A stretch of 64,000 nt of DNA from the NCBI GenBank assembly GCA_020744425.1, contig JAGMUV010000030.1, forward strand, positions 496,001 through 560,000. The letters are read 5' to 3'. The stretch's first letter is position 1. Every line of letters begins with the position of its first letter. The translations under genes were made by a program, and so were the position numbers. Under the pieces are notes generated by a model. That model saw only the letters and a list, made by a program, of their open reading frames with translations. It was not told the origin of the DNA and searched no databases. Shown one piece after another: positions 40,309 to 51,500 of this stretch. This stretch comes from Dactylonectria macrodidyma (Eukaryota > Ascomycota > Sordariomycetes > Hypocreales > Nectriaceae).

Positions 40309-43300
40309 CTATGCACCGAAATGAACAAACTGCGCCCAGGCCAGCGGCATCCTCAACTCCGTCTTCCGCACCTCCATCACAGCATCGCGGAGTGCCAAAG
40401 CCACCTCTCGGTCGCTCCAACAAGTTGTCTTTCCCCTGAGCAGCGACCGATAAAATCCACCTGCAACTTCCACACAAATCCGGTCATTCGATGGCCAAAG
40501 GCAGCCAATTACATGGGGAAAGCCAGCCACCTGAAACCCACTCACTACATGAATCACCTCGTCCGACAGCCATGCTGCCCTGTTATCCGCCGTCGAGCAA
40601 GCCGACAGGTACGCTATTCGTGCGTTCCTGAGGCTTAACTCCGACACTCTTTGCACCGTTAACCTGTCCTGCTCACCTTGAATTTGGAAGATCAGTCCGC
40701 TTTTAGAAGGATCCAAATGGTCCGTAAAGCCATGGCAGGCAAAGTGCGCGATACAACAGTTCTGCAGGCTCTCGACAACCTCCTCCACACTAGGCAACTC
40801 CAGATGCTTTATGGCAAGATGACCATCAGCCGCGCCTATCAGAAGATTCTTCTCTTTTTCAACACCTGGAAGGCCAGGGCACGAACCGTTGCCTGGCGTA
40901 GTTGACATGGTAGCAATCAGAACCGACCCTTGGGTACTCTCTGTACCACTAGCTCGACGCCGTGCATGCGCGAGTGCCTTGATAGACGGAGTGTAGGACG
41001 AAACAGCTCTGCTGAATGCATTCTCCGTTGAATCAACAGAATGTATTCCCGCGGCATGAAAAGGCATCGAACTGGCAAGGCCGGTTCCGATCCACCATAT
41101 CCTTGGCAGGCTGTTCACTGTATCGTGGCTGCGACAAACTTCGTTGAGAATCTCCTTGACACACGTCTCCCACAGCCAGGACAGATAATCGAGGTATTCC
41201 CTGTTCTTCTGTAGGCGTTCTGATCTGAGGCCTGTCCATATCTTGCCCAGCCAAGCCCTTGCATCCTTGGCAGCCAGCATCGGCAGATTGAGTGTCTTGA
41301 TGGCTATTGGAGAAACTATGATTGCATCACTTCGAAACGTGGTAATGTTAACGACGACGATGCTCCCTCCGGCGGCGCACTCTTGCATCTCCGCCGTTTC
41401 CTGGTCTAGCATGAAGCGCTCGTGGCCAGCAGTACATCTGATCTCCTCAATGCATGCGTCAAGCTCAGCTAGAGCTTCCAGACGGCGAATTCGCGACTCC
41501 CCCTGTATTGCGCCTTGCTCCACTTGACGGAGCGGGGTGTTGACTTCATCTCGGAGTAGTTGGTATCGGCGAGCAATATCGGGATGCTGTTGCTCCAAGA
41601 AGGACAAATCACTCCGGGCGTCCATCAGCTGGCCAATAATCACGGCGCGGCCCTTCTCGAGGCACTGAAGGGCGTCAACTGGCTGGTTAGATTGAAGAAG
41701 GAAAGCGCACAAGTCAGCGGCGACGCCACTGAAAGTCGACACGACGAACTGCTGATCGCTGCGGTCGAGCAACTGCGTATTTACCGTCGGGAGTAGGTCG
41801 ATGATATTTTTCCCGAGGTCTATAGCGGTATCTGTCTTGTGTTGAGTGGCAAGGAGTTTCAGACATCGGGCACCGGCTTGGACACGATGAAAGGGAATGG
41901 AGGTTTGACAATGCCAAGCATCTTGTAAGGTCAACGAAGCCTCTTCCAGATCGGCCATCTCACCTGTTCGCTCATACCGGCTCTCAAGCTTGGTTCCCAG
42001 GTTGTTCAACCTGTCTGCCTGGTCGGGATGATCGTCTGGCGTCAAGCTCACAGCGCATCTCGCTATATTGATAGCTTCTTCTAGATCGGCCATCTCACCT
42101 GTCCGCTCATACCGGCTCTCAAGCTTGGTTCCCAGGTTGTCTAACCTGCCTGCCCGATCGAGATGTTCCTCTGGCGTCGACTCGACGGCCATCCGGGTCA
42201 TATCAATGGCCTCTTGAAGGTCTATCATCGCTCCGGTCCGCTCATACCGGCTCTCAAGCTTATTTCCCAGGTTGTCCAACCTGCCTGCCTGGTCGGGATG
42301 GTCGTCTGGCGTCAAGCTCACAGCGCATCTCGCAATACTGATAGCTTCTTCTAGATCGGCCATCTCACCTGTCCGCTCATACCGGCTCTCAAGCTTATTT
42401 CCTAGGTTGTCCAACCTGCTTGCCTGGTCGGGATGGTCGTCTGGGGTCGACTCGACGGCCACCCGGGTCACATGAATGGCCTCTTCAAGGTCCTCCGTCG
42501 CTCCGGTCCGCTTGAATCGCGTGCCAAGTAGGCTTCCAAGGGTATTCAGCTGGCCAGCTCGATCTGGATGGTCTGGAAGTGTGGATTCCAATGCCCTGTC
42601 CGCAGCCTCGACAGCACGGTTGAGATCGTCCATCGAACCTATCCGCTTGTATCGTCTGTAAAGCTGGATTGCTAGGGTTTGCAGGTGTCCTGCTGAGTCT
42701 GGATGATCTTCAGGTATCGCAGAGACAGCCAGTTCAGCTACACCACTTGCGATCCACAGGGCATTCATGATACCCCACCGCTGATAGCAATCTCCTAGCG
42801 TCATGCTTAGCTTGTTCAGCTTCCTAGATAGATCCTTAGTTTTGGCAGTTTCTAGGATTGGTTCTGGAAGTGCCGTCTTCTGGGCTCTAGATTCTCGGAA
42901 GTGAAGAACCCAATATCTCGCTGAATAACCTAGAAAAGCGTATCCATTTGTGTACTGTTGTACGTCCTCGGAACATATAAATTGGCCGTCACTTTCCAAA
43001 ACAGCGAGGATAAGGTAAATTCGACAGATCTTCATAAGCACAGCATGTGCTTCGCGGACACCTATGGAGTGTTGCCAACGTCCAGGTTGCGTCGGAATGG
43101 TTGCAGGTGATGGCAATTTTTGGAGGAGAAACTCTCGAGCGGTTTGATGAAGAAAATAAACCTTGCCATCGTAAATTGAGACGAACAATCCGCACCACTC
43201 CCGTAGTGTGTCTTTGAAGTCGTTATCATGCTCCAGGCGTAGGTCGTTGATAGATTTTGACTTGGTCGTGATCTTGAGGGCAATGTTCATCTCTTTGAGC

Positions 43301-43791
43301 GTGAGTGGCCTGTTTGCGGTAAGAATTATGCATAGAGCCTTCCGGATCTTCTTCCGGACCTCCTCCTGGGCCTCCTTCTTGTTCTCTGGCTTGCTTAAAA
43401 TCTTCTCGTATGCTTCTTCCACCGTCCCAGGAAGATTACGCACAATCGAGTCGACGCCTTCTTCAGTTCTTTCGAAACGAAATGACTGGAGATAGTCAAG
43501 CACAAGGTACAACCAAAGGTAAGTACGGTGTTTGATCTCCAACAATCGTTGTTCAAGGTGGTCCTTGATTTCTGCTGCGACCGCCAGCTGATCAACTCGG
43601 TACTTAATGACCACATTCACCTCCTGACTGATGTCCTCCGATTCGTCTTCGCCAGGAATTCTGATATGTGGATAAAGTTTCTCCAGCCTCTTGAAAGGGG
43701 ATACAACCTTTTCGTACGGTCGACCCAAACCTGCTGCAGAAGTGCTACGGAGACGTCGGCGGCGAAGGCGGGGTCGGTGACGGTGGTGCAT
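40309..43791 (-). CDS. NACHT-remnant/winged-helix-TPR-CHAT protein (1160 aa)
   Basis: Single frame from an ATG at 43791; the start is uncertain. Residues about 20-330 are the C-terminal half of a NACHT module: RPYEKVVSPFKRLEKLYP, YRVDQLA, TYLWLYLVLDYLQ, VRNLPGTVEEAYEKIL, then winged helix (ALCIILTANRPLTLKEMNIAL, VYFLHQTAREFLL). The P-loop and Walker B are missing. About six TPR units follow (RYERTGEMADLEEAI), then a CHAT domain with His1020 (AHFACHG) and Cys1065 (LSACST). The last 500 residues are paralogous to 23921-28561. The first 20 residues are Arg/His-rich and unlike the family. An alternative ATG in another frame (43808) suggests deletion of the NACHT front half, leaving a receptor without NTPase but with an intact protease. 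Confidence 0.85.
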   Translation of the reverse strand: MHHRHRPRLRRRRLRSTSAAGLGRPYEKVVSPFKRLEKLYPHIRIPGEDESEDISQEVNVVIKYRVDQLAVAAEIKDHLEQRLLEIKHRTYLWLYLVLDYLQSFRFERTEEGVDSIVRNLPGTVEEAYEKILSKPENKKEAQEEVRKKIRKALCIILTANRPLTLKEMNIALKITTKSKSINDLRLEHDNDFKDTLREWCGLFVSIYDGKVYFLHQTAREFLLQKLPSPATIPTQPGRWQHSIGVREAHAVLMKICRIYLILAVLESDGQFICSEDVQQYTNGYAFLGYSARYWVLHFRESRAQKTALPEPILETAKTKDLSRKLNKLSMTLGDCYQRWGIMNALWIASGVAELAVSAIPEDHPDSAGHLQTLAIQLYRRYKRIGSMDDLNRAVEAADRALESTLPDHPDRAGQLNTLGSLLGTRFKRTGATEDLEEAIHVTRVAVESTPDDHPDQASRLDNLGNKLESRYERTGEMADLEEAISIARCAVSLTPDDHPDQAGRLDNLGNKLESRYERTGAMIDLQEAIDMTRMAVESTPEEHLDRAGRLDNLGTKLESRYERTGEMADLEEAINIARCAVSLTPDDHPDQADRLNNLGTKLESRYERTGEMADLEEASLTLQDAWHCQTSIPFHRVQAGARCLKLLATQHKTDTAIDLGKNIIDLLPTVNTQLLDRSDQQFVVSTFSGVAADLCAFLLQSNQPVDALQCLEKGRAVIIGQLMDARSDLSFLEQQHPDIARRYQLLRDEVNTPLRQVEQGAIQGESRIRRLEALAELDACIEEIRCTAGHERFMLDQETAEMQECAAGGSIVVVNITTFRSDAIIVSPIAIKTLNLPMLAAKDARAWLGKIWTGLRSERLQKNREYLDYLSWLWETCVKEILNEVCRSHDTVNSLPRIWWIGTGLASSMPFHAAGIHSVDSTENAFSRAVSSYTPSIKALAHARRRASGTESTQGSVLIATMSTTPGNGSCPGLPGVEKEKNLLIGAADGHLAIKHLELPSVEEVVESLQNCCIAHFACHGFTDHLDPSKSGLIFQIQGEQDRLTVQRVSELSLRNARIAYLSACSTADNRAAWLSDEVIHVVSGFQVAGFPHVIGCLWPSNDRICVEVAGGFYRSLLRGKTTCWSDREVALALRDAVMEVRKTELRMPLAWAQFVHFGA

Positions 43792-43854
43792 ACTTCCGTT
43801 GTGCTCATCCAATCATATTTGTCATGTTTTGTTAGTAAGCAACCCTGCTAAACG

Positions 43855-44640
43855 GGGAATTGATACGTGCGCCGCCGCTGGGGGTTATCTCAGCGAGCTC
43901 AGACCATTTCCAAGAGGAGTTTAGCGACAGCTGAAATCGGGCACGTGGTTTAAGTAAACTCCTCGAGCAAATGGCCTGAGCGTTGTGTCCAACCCGCCCA
44001 CTGCTCTGCCAGAATTTTGTACCTTATTTTTCGCGATTCTGGAGACCACGTTTTACGTATCCATCAATAACCACATCAAAGCACATTGTATTTGCCCTCA
44101 ATTTCACTGGGCTGTGCACAAAGCTATGCTCTATTTAGACATCTATTTTTGTACCATCCCTAGGCCTGTGTCTTGTGGAAAACTCTGATATGTCGTGACC
44201 TCGACCACTTCGGAATCCTCATCCATTAGTAGGCGTATACTTATACTTGGACGGGTGGGGTGGGGTGAAGAGATGGCCTGGGATAAACCGCGCACTCTGA
44301 CGACATAAATCTTGGGCTGACATAGCCCAAAATCCACTCAGTTGTAGAATGGCAGTCGATGAATCGAATGATCGTATTCAATTTACTAGATACCTTGTGG
44401 TTCTGGCTGAAAATGTGTTTTAAGACGGAGTCCATTTCGTTAGAAAACACTCCGTACACGCCCAAAAATCTGGACAGGACGCTCAGGCCATTTGCTCGAG
44501 GAGTTTACTTAAATCACGTGCCCGATTTCAGCTGTCGCTAAACTCCTCTTGGAAATGGTCTGAGCTCGCTGAGGTAAGCTGGGGGCGCAAATATCTCACG
44601 TGACTTATTTGCGCCCCCAGCGGCGCACGTATCAATTCCC
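43855..44640. mobile_element. MITE-like element with long TIRs
   Basis: Ends GGGAATTGATACGTGCGCC and its exact complement (44622-44640), continuing inward as inverted repeats of about 130 bp (43855-43985 versus 44487-44640). The right arm carries an extra hairpin (CGCAAATA...TATTTGCG around CACGTGA) absent from the left arm. There is no coding capacity. No target duplication was found. Confidence 0.75.
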
Positions 44641-44769
44641 TGGCCAGCCATACCTGCACCGCCCCGTACACGCACCGCTGGTTCAATTAGTCAGCAGTAG
44701 CCCCTATAAATCCCCCCCAAGTGCCCTAAGGGCTCTATAACAGTCACTGTTTTATAGGCTATTTTGACC

Positions 44770-45202
44770 ACGTAAAATACAGCATTTTGCGCCCCTTCGA
44801 TGGCCTTCTATGACATTTGCTACAGGTAGGTAATTTCTTCTCCAGCGGCTTAATTGATGGTATTAAGGGCTCCTGCGGCTCGGGCTTTTGTAGCTGCTGG
44901 GGTTCTTGTGGCTGCTGGGGCTCTCGGGGCTACTGGGGCCCGTGGTTGTAGTGAGAAAATCGGGCTTCAGTGCGATGTTTGAGATGCCATAAGCCGTAAG
45001 AGTCTTCTTTGGCTAGGATTGAAAATTGGCAGCCTTGACGCCAGCGATTGCAAGCATATAAGATAGTAGGTCGCTCAGAGCCATGCCAAAATAAACGTGA
45101 GCGTCGAATAATAAATTTATAGCCACCAATTGCTGCGTAAATTGCAAGATCTAATGCAAGGTCTTCTTGTGAATCGTAAAGTTGTTGAGGTGGGAGGTCC
45201 AT
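44770..45202 (-). pseudogene. FAR1-like/zinc-knuckle protein of the MULE derivative, broken
   Basis: From the ATG at 45202 the frame parallels the product at 4356-4868: SQEDLALDL, AAIGGYKFI, YACNRWRQGCQFSILAKED, LKHRTEARF, NHGPQ. A TAG at 44930-44932 ends it. The same frame continues as PQQPQEPQQ-type repeats to LPTCSKCH, where a small deletion shifts the zinc knuckle out of frame (GHRR is recoverable in the next frame). It lacks a transposase core, like its relative, and is now a pseudogene. Confidence 0.75.
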
Positions 45203-45442
45203 TGTAGGTGCTAGCTGTTATAGAGCCCTTAAGGCACTTGGGGGGGGATTTATAGGGGCTACTGCTGACTAATTGAACCAGCGGTGCGTGGCGGCCAATA
45301 CATGGGCACCTAGGTGCCCAAATAAAGTCGCGCACCCAGTGCCCAAATTAGTCAGCGATCCTCGCCCCTATTGGCCGCCTGCCCAGACCAGCGCGTTCGA
45401 CGTGACCCGCGCTCTGAACAGCAGCAACAGCAACGAACGAAA

Positions 45443-47541
45443 ATGGACCAGATTGCGTTCCCCGACGATGCCCTTCCACCTGAAGGCATATACGAATCCC
45501 GCGAATCTCTATTGGCAGCCATTAATTCTTGGGCGAAGCCTCGGGGATATGCATTCATAACGGGGAAATCCTTGAAGACATCAAGTGGCCGAATAAGAGT
45601 CATATTCGCCTGTGATCGAAATAAACTACCACCGAGCACATCTATCGAACGACAGCGCCGCACTTGTAGTCGAAGAACCGGCTGCAAATTTTCAGTATTG
45701 GCCAAACAGTCATTGGATGGAAATACATGGGTCCTAGGCCATCGACCGGACAAGGAGTGTGCCCGGCACAATCATCCACCGAGCCAGGATGCGTCTGCAC
45801 ACCCAGCGCATCGCCAGATTAACGAGAGAGATACGGCAATTATTTCAAGCCTGACGACTGCTGGCGCTGCTCCTCGAGATATCAGGACCTACCTTCATAA
45901 CAATTCGGATACCCTCGCGACTCAGCAAGACATCTATAATCGGATTGCCGCAACAAGGAGAGATCTGCGTGAGGGGCAGAGCAGTATCCAAGCGCTGGTT
46001 GACCAATTGCACGAAGAGGGTTTCTGGTGTCGAGTTCGACTGGATCCAGACAATCGATTGACAGCCATCTTCTTCGCTCATCCGGACTCTGTTGCATATC
46101 TACAATGCAACCCAGACGTATTATTACTGGATTGCACTTACAAGACGAACAAGCATGCAATGCCCCTCCTTGACATGGTCGGGGTTGATTCTTGTCAGCG
46201 TTCTTTCTGCATTGCATTTGCGTTTCTGTCAGGTGAATCAGAAGAAGACTATTCATGGGCACTGCAACACCTCAAGTCACTCTATCAGCATGAGCTTCCC
46301 TCTGTTGTCTTGACAGACCGATGTCTCGCTGCGATAAATGCTACCGCAACCAGGCTCCCTTCCTCTAAGGCACTGCTGTGCCTCTGGCATGTCAACAAGG
46401 CAGTTCTGCAGTACTGTCAACCCGACTTTGTACTGAAGCGTGGCCAAGCGAACGGTCAAGCACAGGACAAAGCATGGGACGATTTCTATGGATTTTGGCA
46501 CTCAATCGTGAATTCGCCAACCGAAAAGATATTCGACGAGCGCCTGGCCAAATTTGAGCTCAAATACGGCAAAACATACCCCCGGGCAGTTGGGTACATT
46601 AAGATGTACTGGCTCGAGCCGCATAAAGAGATGATCGTCAAAGCATGGGTGGATAAACATCTGCATTTTGGCAATGTGGCCACTTCGAGGTAGTCAGCTA
46701 GGGTCTACATCGAGATTGAAAGCTAATTGAAAGCTAACGTTTGACCTCTAGAGCTGAAGGAATTCACTCATTGATCAAATCATACATCAAGACATCCACA
46801 TTTGACCTCTTCGACTCTTGGCAGGCCATGCGACACGCGGTCACCAACCAACTAAAAGAGCTGAATCATATACGAGCGTCTCAGCAGATACGGACACCTC
46901 TAGATGTCTCCGGGGCAATGTTCGAGGCCGTGCAGGGTTGGGTTTCGCACCAAGCCCTACGCAAAGTGCAAGAACAACGGCAGTTACTTGTGGCGCCACT
47001 CAAAGCTCCTTGCAGTCAGTCTTTCACTTCCTCGTATGGATTTCCATGTTCTCACACCTTGAAGAAACTCGAGGACGAGAAGCAGAGCCTTTTGCTCGAG
47101 CATTTTCATCCTCACTGGAACCTGAAACGGGGTGTGGGTCGACCACAGCCTATACTGGAACCACGTCGAGTCCCAAAGCAAGGCATCCAAACCATCAGTC
47201 AACCTGCAACAAGCACCAAACGAGAACCCTCTGGATTTGAGATCGTACAGTCTGGCAAGAAAGCGCCCAGTACGTGTAGCAGATGCCATGCAATTGGTCA
47301 CACCATGTCCTCAAGAGCATGTCCTCTGAGGTTCCAGGAGTTGCTGACACGGGCAGCACCGGCTTCGAAGTCTGCCCCGCAGTTGGACGCAGCACTAGTC
47401 ACAGTTTCTGCTCTAACTGATCCTGCCGAAAGTGTTTCGGTGGCCAGAGTGACATCGTTGGTCGAAGGGATACTAAAATGCCCTGCAGAAGCTCTTCGAG
47501 GCTCTCCCGCCGCTGCACATTGTGAGGGAACGATCATGTGA
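45443..47541 (+). CDS. MULE transposase (678 aa, one intron)
   Basis: Model: 45443-46689 joined to 46752-47541 (intron GTAGTC...CTCTAG), 679 codons including stop. The ATG at 45443 gives MDQIAFPDDALPPEG. N-terminal FAR1-like DNA-binding domain: YESRESLLAAINSWA, RGYAFITGKS, RRTGCKFSVLAKQS. The MULE catalytic domain shows VLLLDCTYKTNKHAMPLLDMVGVD and VVLTDRCLAAINA, then LCLWHVNKAVLQYC. A SWIM-like stretch (YGFPCSHTLKKL) and a C-terminal zinc knuckle (CSRCHAIGHTMSSRACPLR) follow. The order and length fit fungal Hop-like MULE transposases. No stop or frameshift is seen, so it is probably the source enzyme for related non-autonomous elements. Confidence 0.92.
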
Positions 47542-47647
47542 CTTTCATACTTTATGAATAGTCTCATTTAACTTATGAACTTTTGTGTAAATAGCTTAAG
47601 TCAGAGTTTTCCTTAGGAATCTCTTTCTCTCCTCGTAAACAATCATT

Positions 47648-48271
47648 TTGCCCAAGTCGCACTCGACCTCGTTCGTGCCCTTGTCCCGTCACACACATGC
47701 TGCATTTGTGCAACCTTCGCCTACTGTACAAGATCCTCCTACAGCTCCTCACTCTTCTATCGTTCCAGACGGTCCGGTTGGAACTGCGCCTCCGGTTCAC
47801 GAGCCACCTCATTTGCGCGCGCCCCCTCTGCAATCAGCGCCGAGGTACGACTCGCCACAAGCCATATATGGAAGATATGTTGCCGCAAGAAGCGCTTGGT
47901 ACGCAGTGCAACCCAGCAGCAGCATTAAGACCAACCAGCAATATCGCAGGGCGGTGGGGCTGCCACTGAGGTACGACAAGCAGAGTTATGAGTGGTGTCT
48001 GGACTATAAGCAGATGTCCAAGCGCTGTATTACTTCAACAGGATCAAGAGAATGGACGAAAGAAGAGATAATGGCGTATTTGGATTGGAGCAAGTCGGAG
48101 GATGAACGCATTGAAGCCAAAGTTGCTAACGAGATGGGTGACAATCCGCTGGCTAACAAGAGACGAGGCATGAAGGACATATGGGAGAGCGTAGAACGAG
48201 ACAGTAGGGAGCAAGAAGCCTTGAACTTGACCACTGATTCGGTAGAGCATTGTATTGTTGTCAAATCGTAG
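47648..48271 (+). CDS. Second MULE-encoded protein, unknown function (207 aa)
   Basis: This frame lies inside the MULE, about 100 bases after the transposase stop and on the same strand. It starts MPKSHSTSFVPL or at a later ATG. The N-terminal 75 residues are proline-rich. The C-terminal part is ordered and rich in Trp/Tyr/charged residues: SAWYAVQPSSSIKTNQQYRRAVGLP, YEWCLDYKQMSKRC, REWTKEEIMAYLDWSK, ANKRRGMKDIWESV. I recall similar proteins in other ascomycete genomes but no assigned function. Residence within the TIRs implies it moves with, or assists, the transposase. It could alternatively be a captured host gene. Confidence 0.6.
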   Translation: MPKSHSTSFVPLSRHTHAAFVQPSPTVQDPPTAPHSSIVPDGPVGTAPPVHEPPHLRAPPLQSAPRYDSPQAIYGRYVAARSAWYAVQPSSSIKTNQQYRRAVGLPLRYDKQSYEWCLDYKQMSKRCITSTGSREWTKEEIMAYLDWSKSEDERIEAKVANEMGDNPLANKRRGMKDIWESVERDSREQEALNLTTDSVEHCIVVKS

Positions 48272-48587
48272 TTGATTCATTCTTCACAGTTGTTAAAAAA
48301 GGACATTGCAGCATTAGACCGTGGGGCGGCAAGCAGTATACGACAATCGCTGACTAATTTGGGCACTGGGTGCGCGACTTTATTTGGGCACCTAGGTGCC
48401 CATGTATTGGCCGCCAGCGGTGCGTGTACGGGGCGGTGCAGGTATGGCTGGCCCGTTTAGCAGGAGGACTTTATCCGCGAGGTGCAGAAGGTGGATTCGA
48501 GGACGCGAATAAATATGTCACATTGCCTTGCGATCCTTCGTTTGATTCATTTCTCTAAACCTAACGCTGTCGAGGAACTGACTGTCC

Positions 48588-51500
48588 TCAAGCCATGGTA
48601 CCGAACGCCACAGATCCAGAGAAAGTAGCCCCAGGGAAGTGGTTGCCACTGCCTGTGCTCTTGTTCACGGTACCGCCAGGAGCGTTGAGCATGTCGTCAG
48701 AGCCAAAGTGCGTAAAAGTGTCGCCCGACCCCTCGTTTGGCACAGACGCCTCCAGCTTTGACAGCTTCTCGGTGGCACCGCGCAACCCGTTGACTTGGTC
48801 TTCCATTCCTGCTCTGAACGCACCGTTCTCGGCCAAGGCACATACGTCATTCATCATCACCATCATCAAGACTTCCACCGTCCGTCTCTTGCCCTCTTGT
48901 CTCACGGCCTCTTTGTAACGCTCGAACCTCGAAGTCTCCGGTGCTTGTGCGACGGCGTTGAATATGCTCTTGGACAGCTCTGCGTTAGTGTTGCACTCCT
49001 TCAGTGAGCCCATGGCGGTTTGGGGATCTCCGGCAACGTTGCGTCCGCCTAGCTGAGTTTTGGCAGTTTGGAGAGCCTGCCCGACAAGGAGCAGCCCTCG
49101 ACCCGCTTCATGGAAAGCCCCTCGGAGACCCTTATCATCTTTGACAACATTGTAGTGATGTGTGGCGGCCTCGAGAGTGGTGATCGTGCTCGAGATCAAG
49201 TCTGTGACAGTGACTGCCATCTTTGGACGAAAGACGAGATCCGGGCTGTGGATACGCTCCGATTCCAGTCGAGAGGGTTGCTCCTCCGAGAATATTCTCC
49301 TCTCAACCGCCACCACGTGCTCCGGCGGCTTAATAGACTCCTTCACCCATCCATCGGCCTGGTATGCTCGTGCGAGAACGTGCTGTGACACCAGTCGATC
49401 CGGATGCTCTTCCGAGAGTGTTCTCCTTTGAATCGCTACTACGTGTTCCAGTAGCTTAATCGCCTCCTTCACCCGTCCATCGGCCTGGTATGCTCGTGCG
49501 AGCTCGTGCTGTGACGCTAGTCGAGACGGGTGCTCCTCCGCGAGTGTGTTGCGAACCGCCGTTACATGCTCCAGCAGCTTAATAGCCTCTTTCACCCGTC
49601 CATCGGCCTGGTATGCTCGTGCGAGCTCGTGCTGTGACGCTAGTCGAGACGGGTGCTCCTCCGCGAGTTTGTTGCGAACCGCCGTTACATGCTCCAGCAG
49701 CTTAATAGCCTCCTTTACCCGTCCATCGGCCTGGTATGCTCGTGCGAGATTGTGCTGCGACGCTAGTCGAGATGGGTGCTCCTCCGAGAGTGTTCTCCAA
49801 ACCGCCACTACGTGCTCCAGCAGCTTAATAGACTCCTTCACCCGTCCATCGGCCTGGTATGCTCGTGCGAGCTCGTGCTGTGACGCCAATCGATCCGGGT
49901 GCTTCTCCGAGAGTGTTCTCCTCTCAACCCCTACCACGTACTCTAGCAGTTTAATCGCCGCCTCCACCCGTCCATCGGCCTGGTATGCTCCTGCGAGAAC
50001 GTGCTGCGACGCCAGTCGATCCGGATGTTCCTCCAATAGTGTTCTCCTCCGAACCGCCACGACATGCTCTAGCAGCTTAATAGCCCCCTTCACCCGTCCA
50101 TCGGCCTGGTATGCTCGTGCGAGCTCGAGCTGTGACGCTAGTCGATCCGGGTGCTCCTCCGAGAGTGTTCTCCTCTCAACCCCTACCACGTGCTCCAGCA
50201 GCTTAATCGCCTCTTTCACCCGTCCATCGGCCTGGTATGCTCGTGCGAGACCGTGCTGTGACGCTAGTCGATCCGGGTGCTCCTCCGAGAGTGTGCTGCG
50301 AACCGCCGTTACGTGCTCCAGCAGCTTAATAGCCTCCTTCACCCGTCCATCGGCCTGGTATGCTCGTGCGAGAACGTACTGTGACGTCATTCGAGATGGG
50401 TGCTCCTCCGAGAGTGTTCTCCTCTGAATCGCTACTACGTGTTCCAGTAGCTTAGTCGCCTCCTTCGCCCGTCCATCGGCCTGGTATGCTCGTGCGAGCT
50501 CGTGCTGTGATGCCAGTCGATCCGGATGCTCTTCCGAGAGTGTTCTCCTCTGAATCGCTACCACGTGCTCCAGCAGCTTAATCGCCTCCTTCACCCGTCC
50601 ATCGGCCCGGTATGCTCGTGCGAGAATATGCTGTGAGGCGAGCCGATCCAGGTGCTCCTCCGACAGCGTTCTCCTCCGAAATGCCACCACGCGCTCTAGC
50701 AGCCTAAATGCCTCCCTATTTCGCCCGTCAAGCATCAAACATCTCCCAGCCCAGTACCCCAGCTGGCACTCCTCTCCTCCCCAGTCTCCATCTGCTCCGC
50801 CAACTTGGAGGGCTTTGAGCACATGCGGGATGTACTGTCGCCACACCTCGCGATCCTCCCACTTGTCATTCCGAAAAACGACCGCAAGATGCGCCAGCGC
50901 AGCATGCCTCGCGCTTTTTGTATCGTTCTGCCTCTTTACCCACACCCGCGACGCCAAATGCACTAGGCTGTGCATGTCAAACATCTCCCCACCATCCCGC
51001 CTACTGAGGAAAGAGTATCCACAGAGGACCCCAATCGCACGAGTCATCCTCTGCTCCGACCCCACGCTCGGTAACATCAACCGAGGAATGGCTTTGGGTT
51101 CGACGTACGCCGTAAATATTAGCAGCTTCGCAGCGTCTGCTGCGTCCTTCCGGATCTGTTCGAAAGAAACAATCCAGGTGCTGGCCACAGCGTTATGTGT
51201 GCCTTGATATCGAGTGTCGTCCGTGAACTCGGTGGCCAGCAACTCGACCATGTCTTGTTCCGTGTTCCTCAGGAGCCTTAAATACTCGGTTATTGATTCC
51301 TTGGTTTCGTTCAAGTAGGCCGCCGCCTGGGTGATTGCCAGTGGAAGATAGGTCAAGGTATGTATAAATTCCAGTACCCCCTTGTCGTCCAGCACCAGGG
51401 TCTTGTTGATGAGGGACTCCTCGAGAAGCCCTCGGGCGTCAGCCTCGCTCATTCGGGAGACCTCGACCACTTCACTTCCGGCAACTGCAACCGCAATCCT

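Larger units (their letters stand above)
45291..48414 (+). mobile_element. Complete two-gene MULE transposon
   Basis: The element is 3124 bp. Its TIRs of about 69 bp are essentially perfect (45291-45359 and 48346-48414, starting GCGGCCAATACATGGGCACC). The flanks carry a direct duplication CAGCGGTGCGTG (45279-45290 and 48415-48426). The exact TSD length is ambiguous between about 8 and 12 because the ends are partly palindromic. It encodes a transposase and a second protein, both open. It inserted into the right TIR of an older MULE derivative. Confidence 0.93.
43844..48464. mobile_element. MULE-derived TIR element carrying two later insertions
   Basis: The outer inverted repeat CCTGCTAAACGGG (43844-43856) matches the complement of 48452-48464. 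The rest of the long TIR (GGCCAGCC...GCACCGCTGG, then TTCAATTAGTCAGCAGTAGCC and CTATAAATCC...) is at 44641-44745 on the left. On the right it is split into 45216-45290 and 48415-48451. A MITE interrupts the left arm and a complete MULE interrupts the right arm. Without them the element would be about 0.7 kb and organised like the one at 4268-5019. Confidence 0.8.

Noticed and set aside
49546..50427. 293-codon plus frame with repeated SRPSAWYARA text
   Set aside because: Antisense shadow of the TPR array of the gene at 48588-53287.
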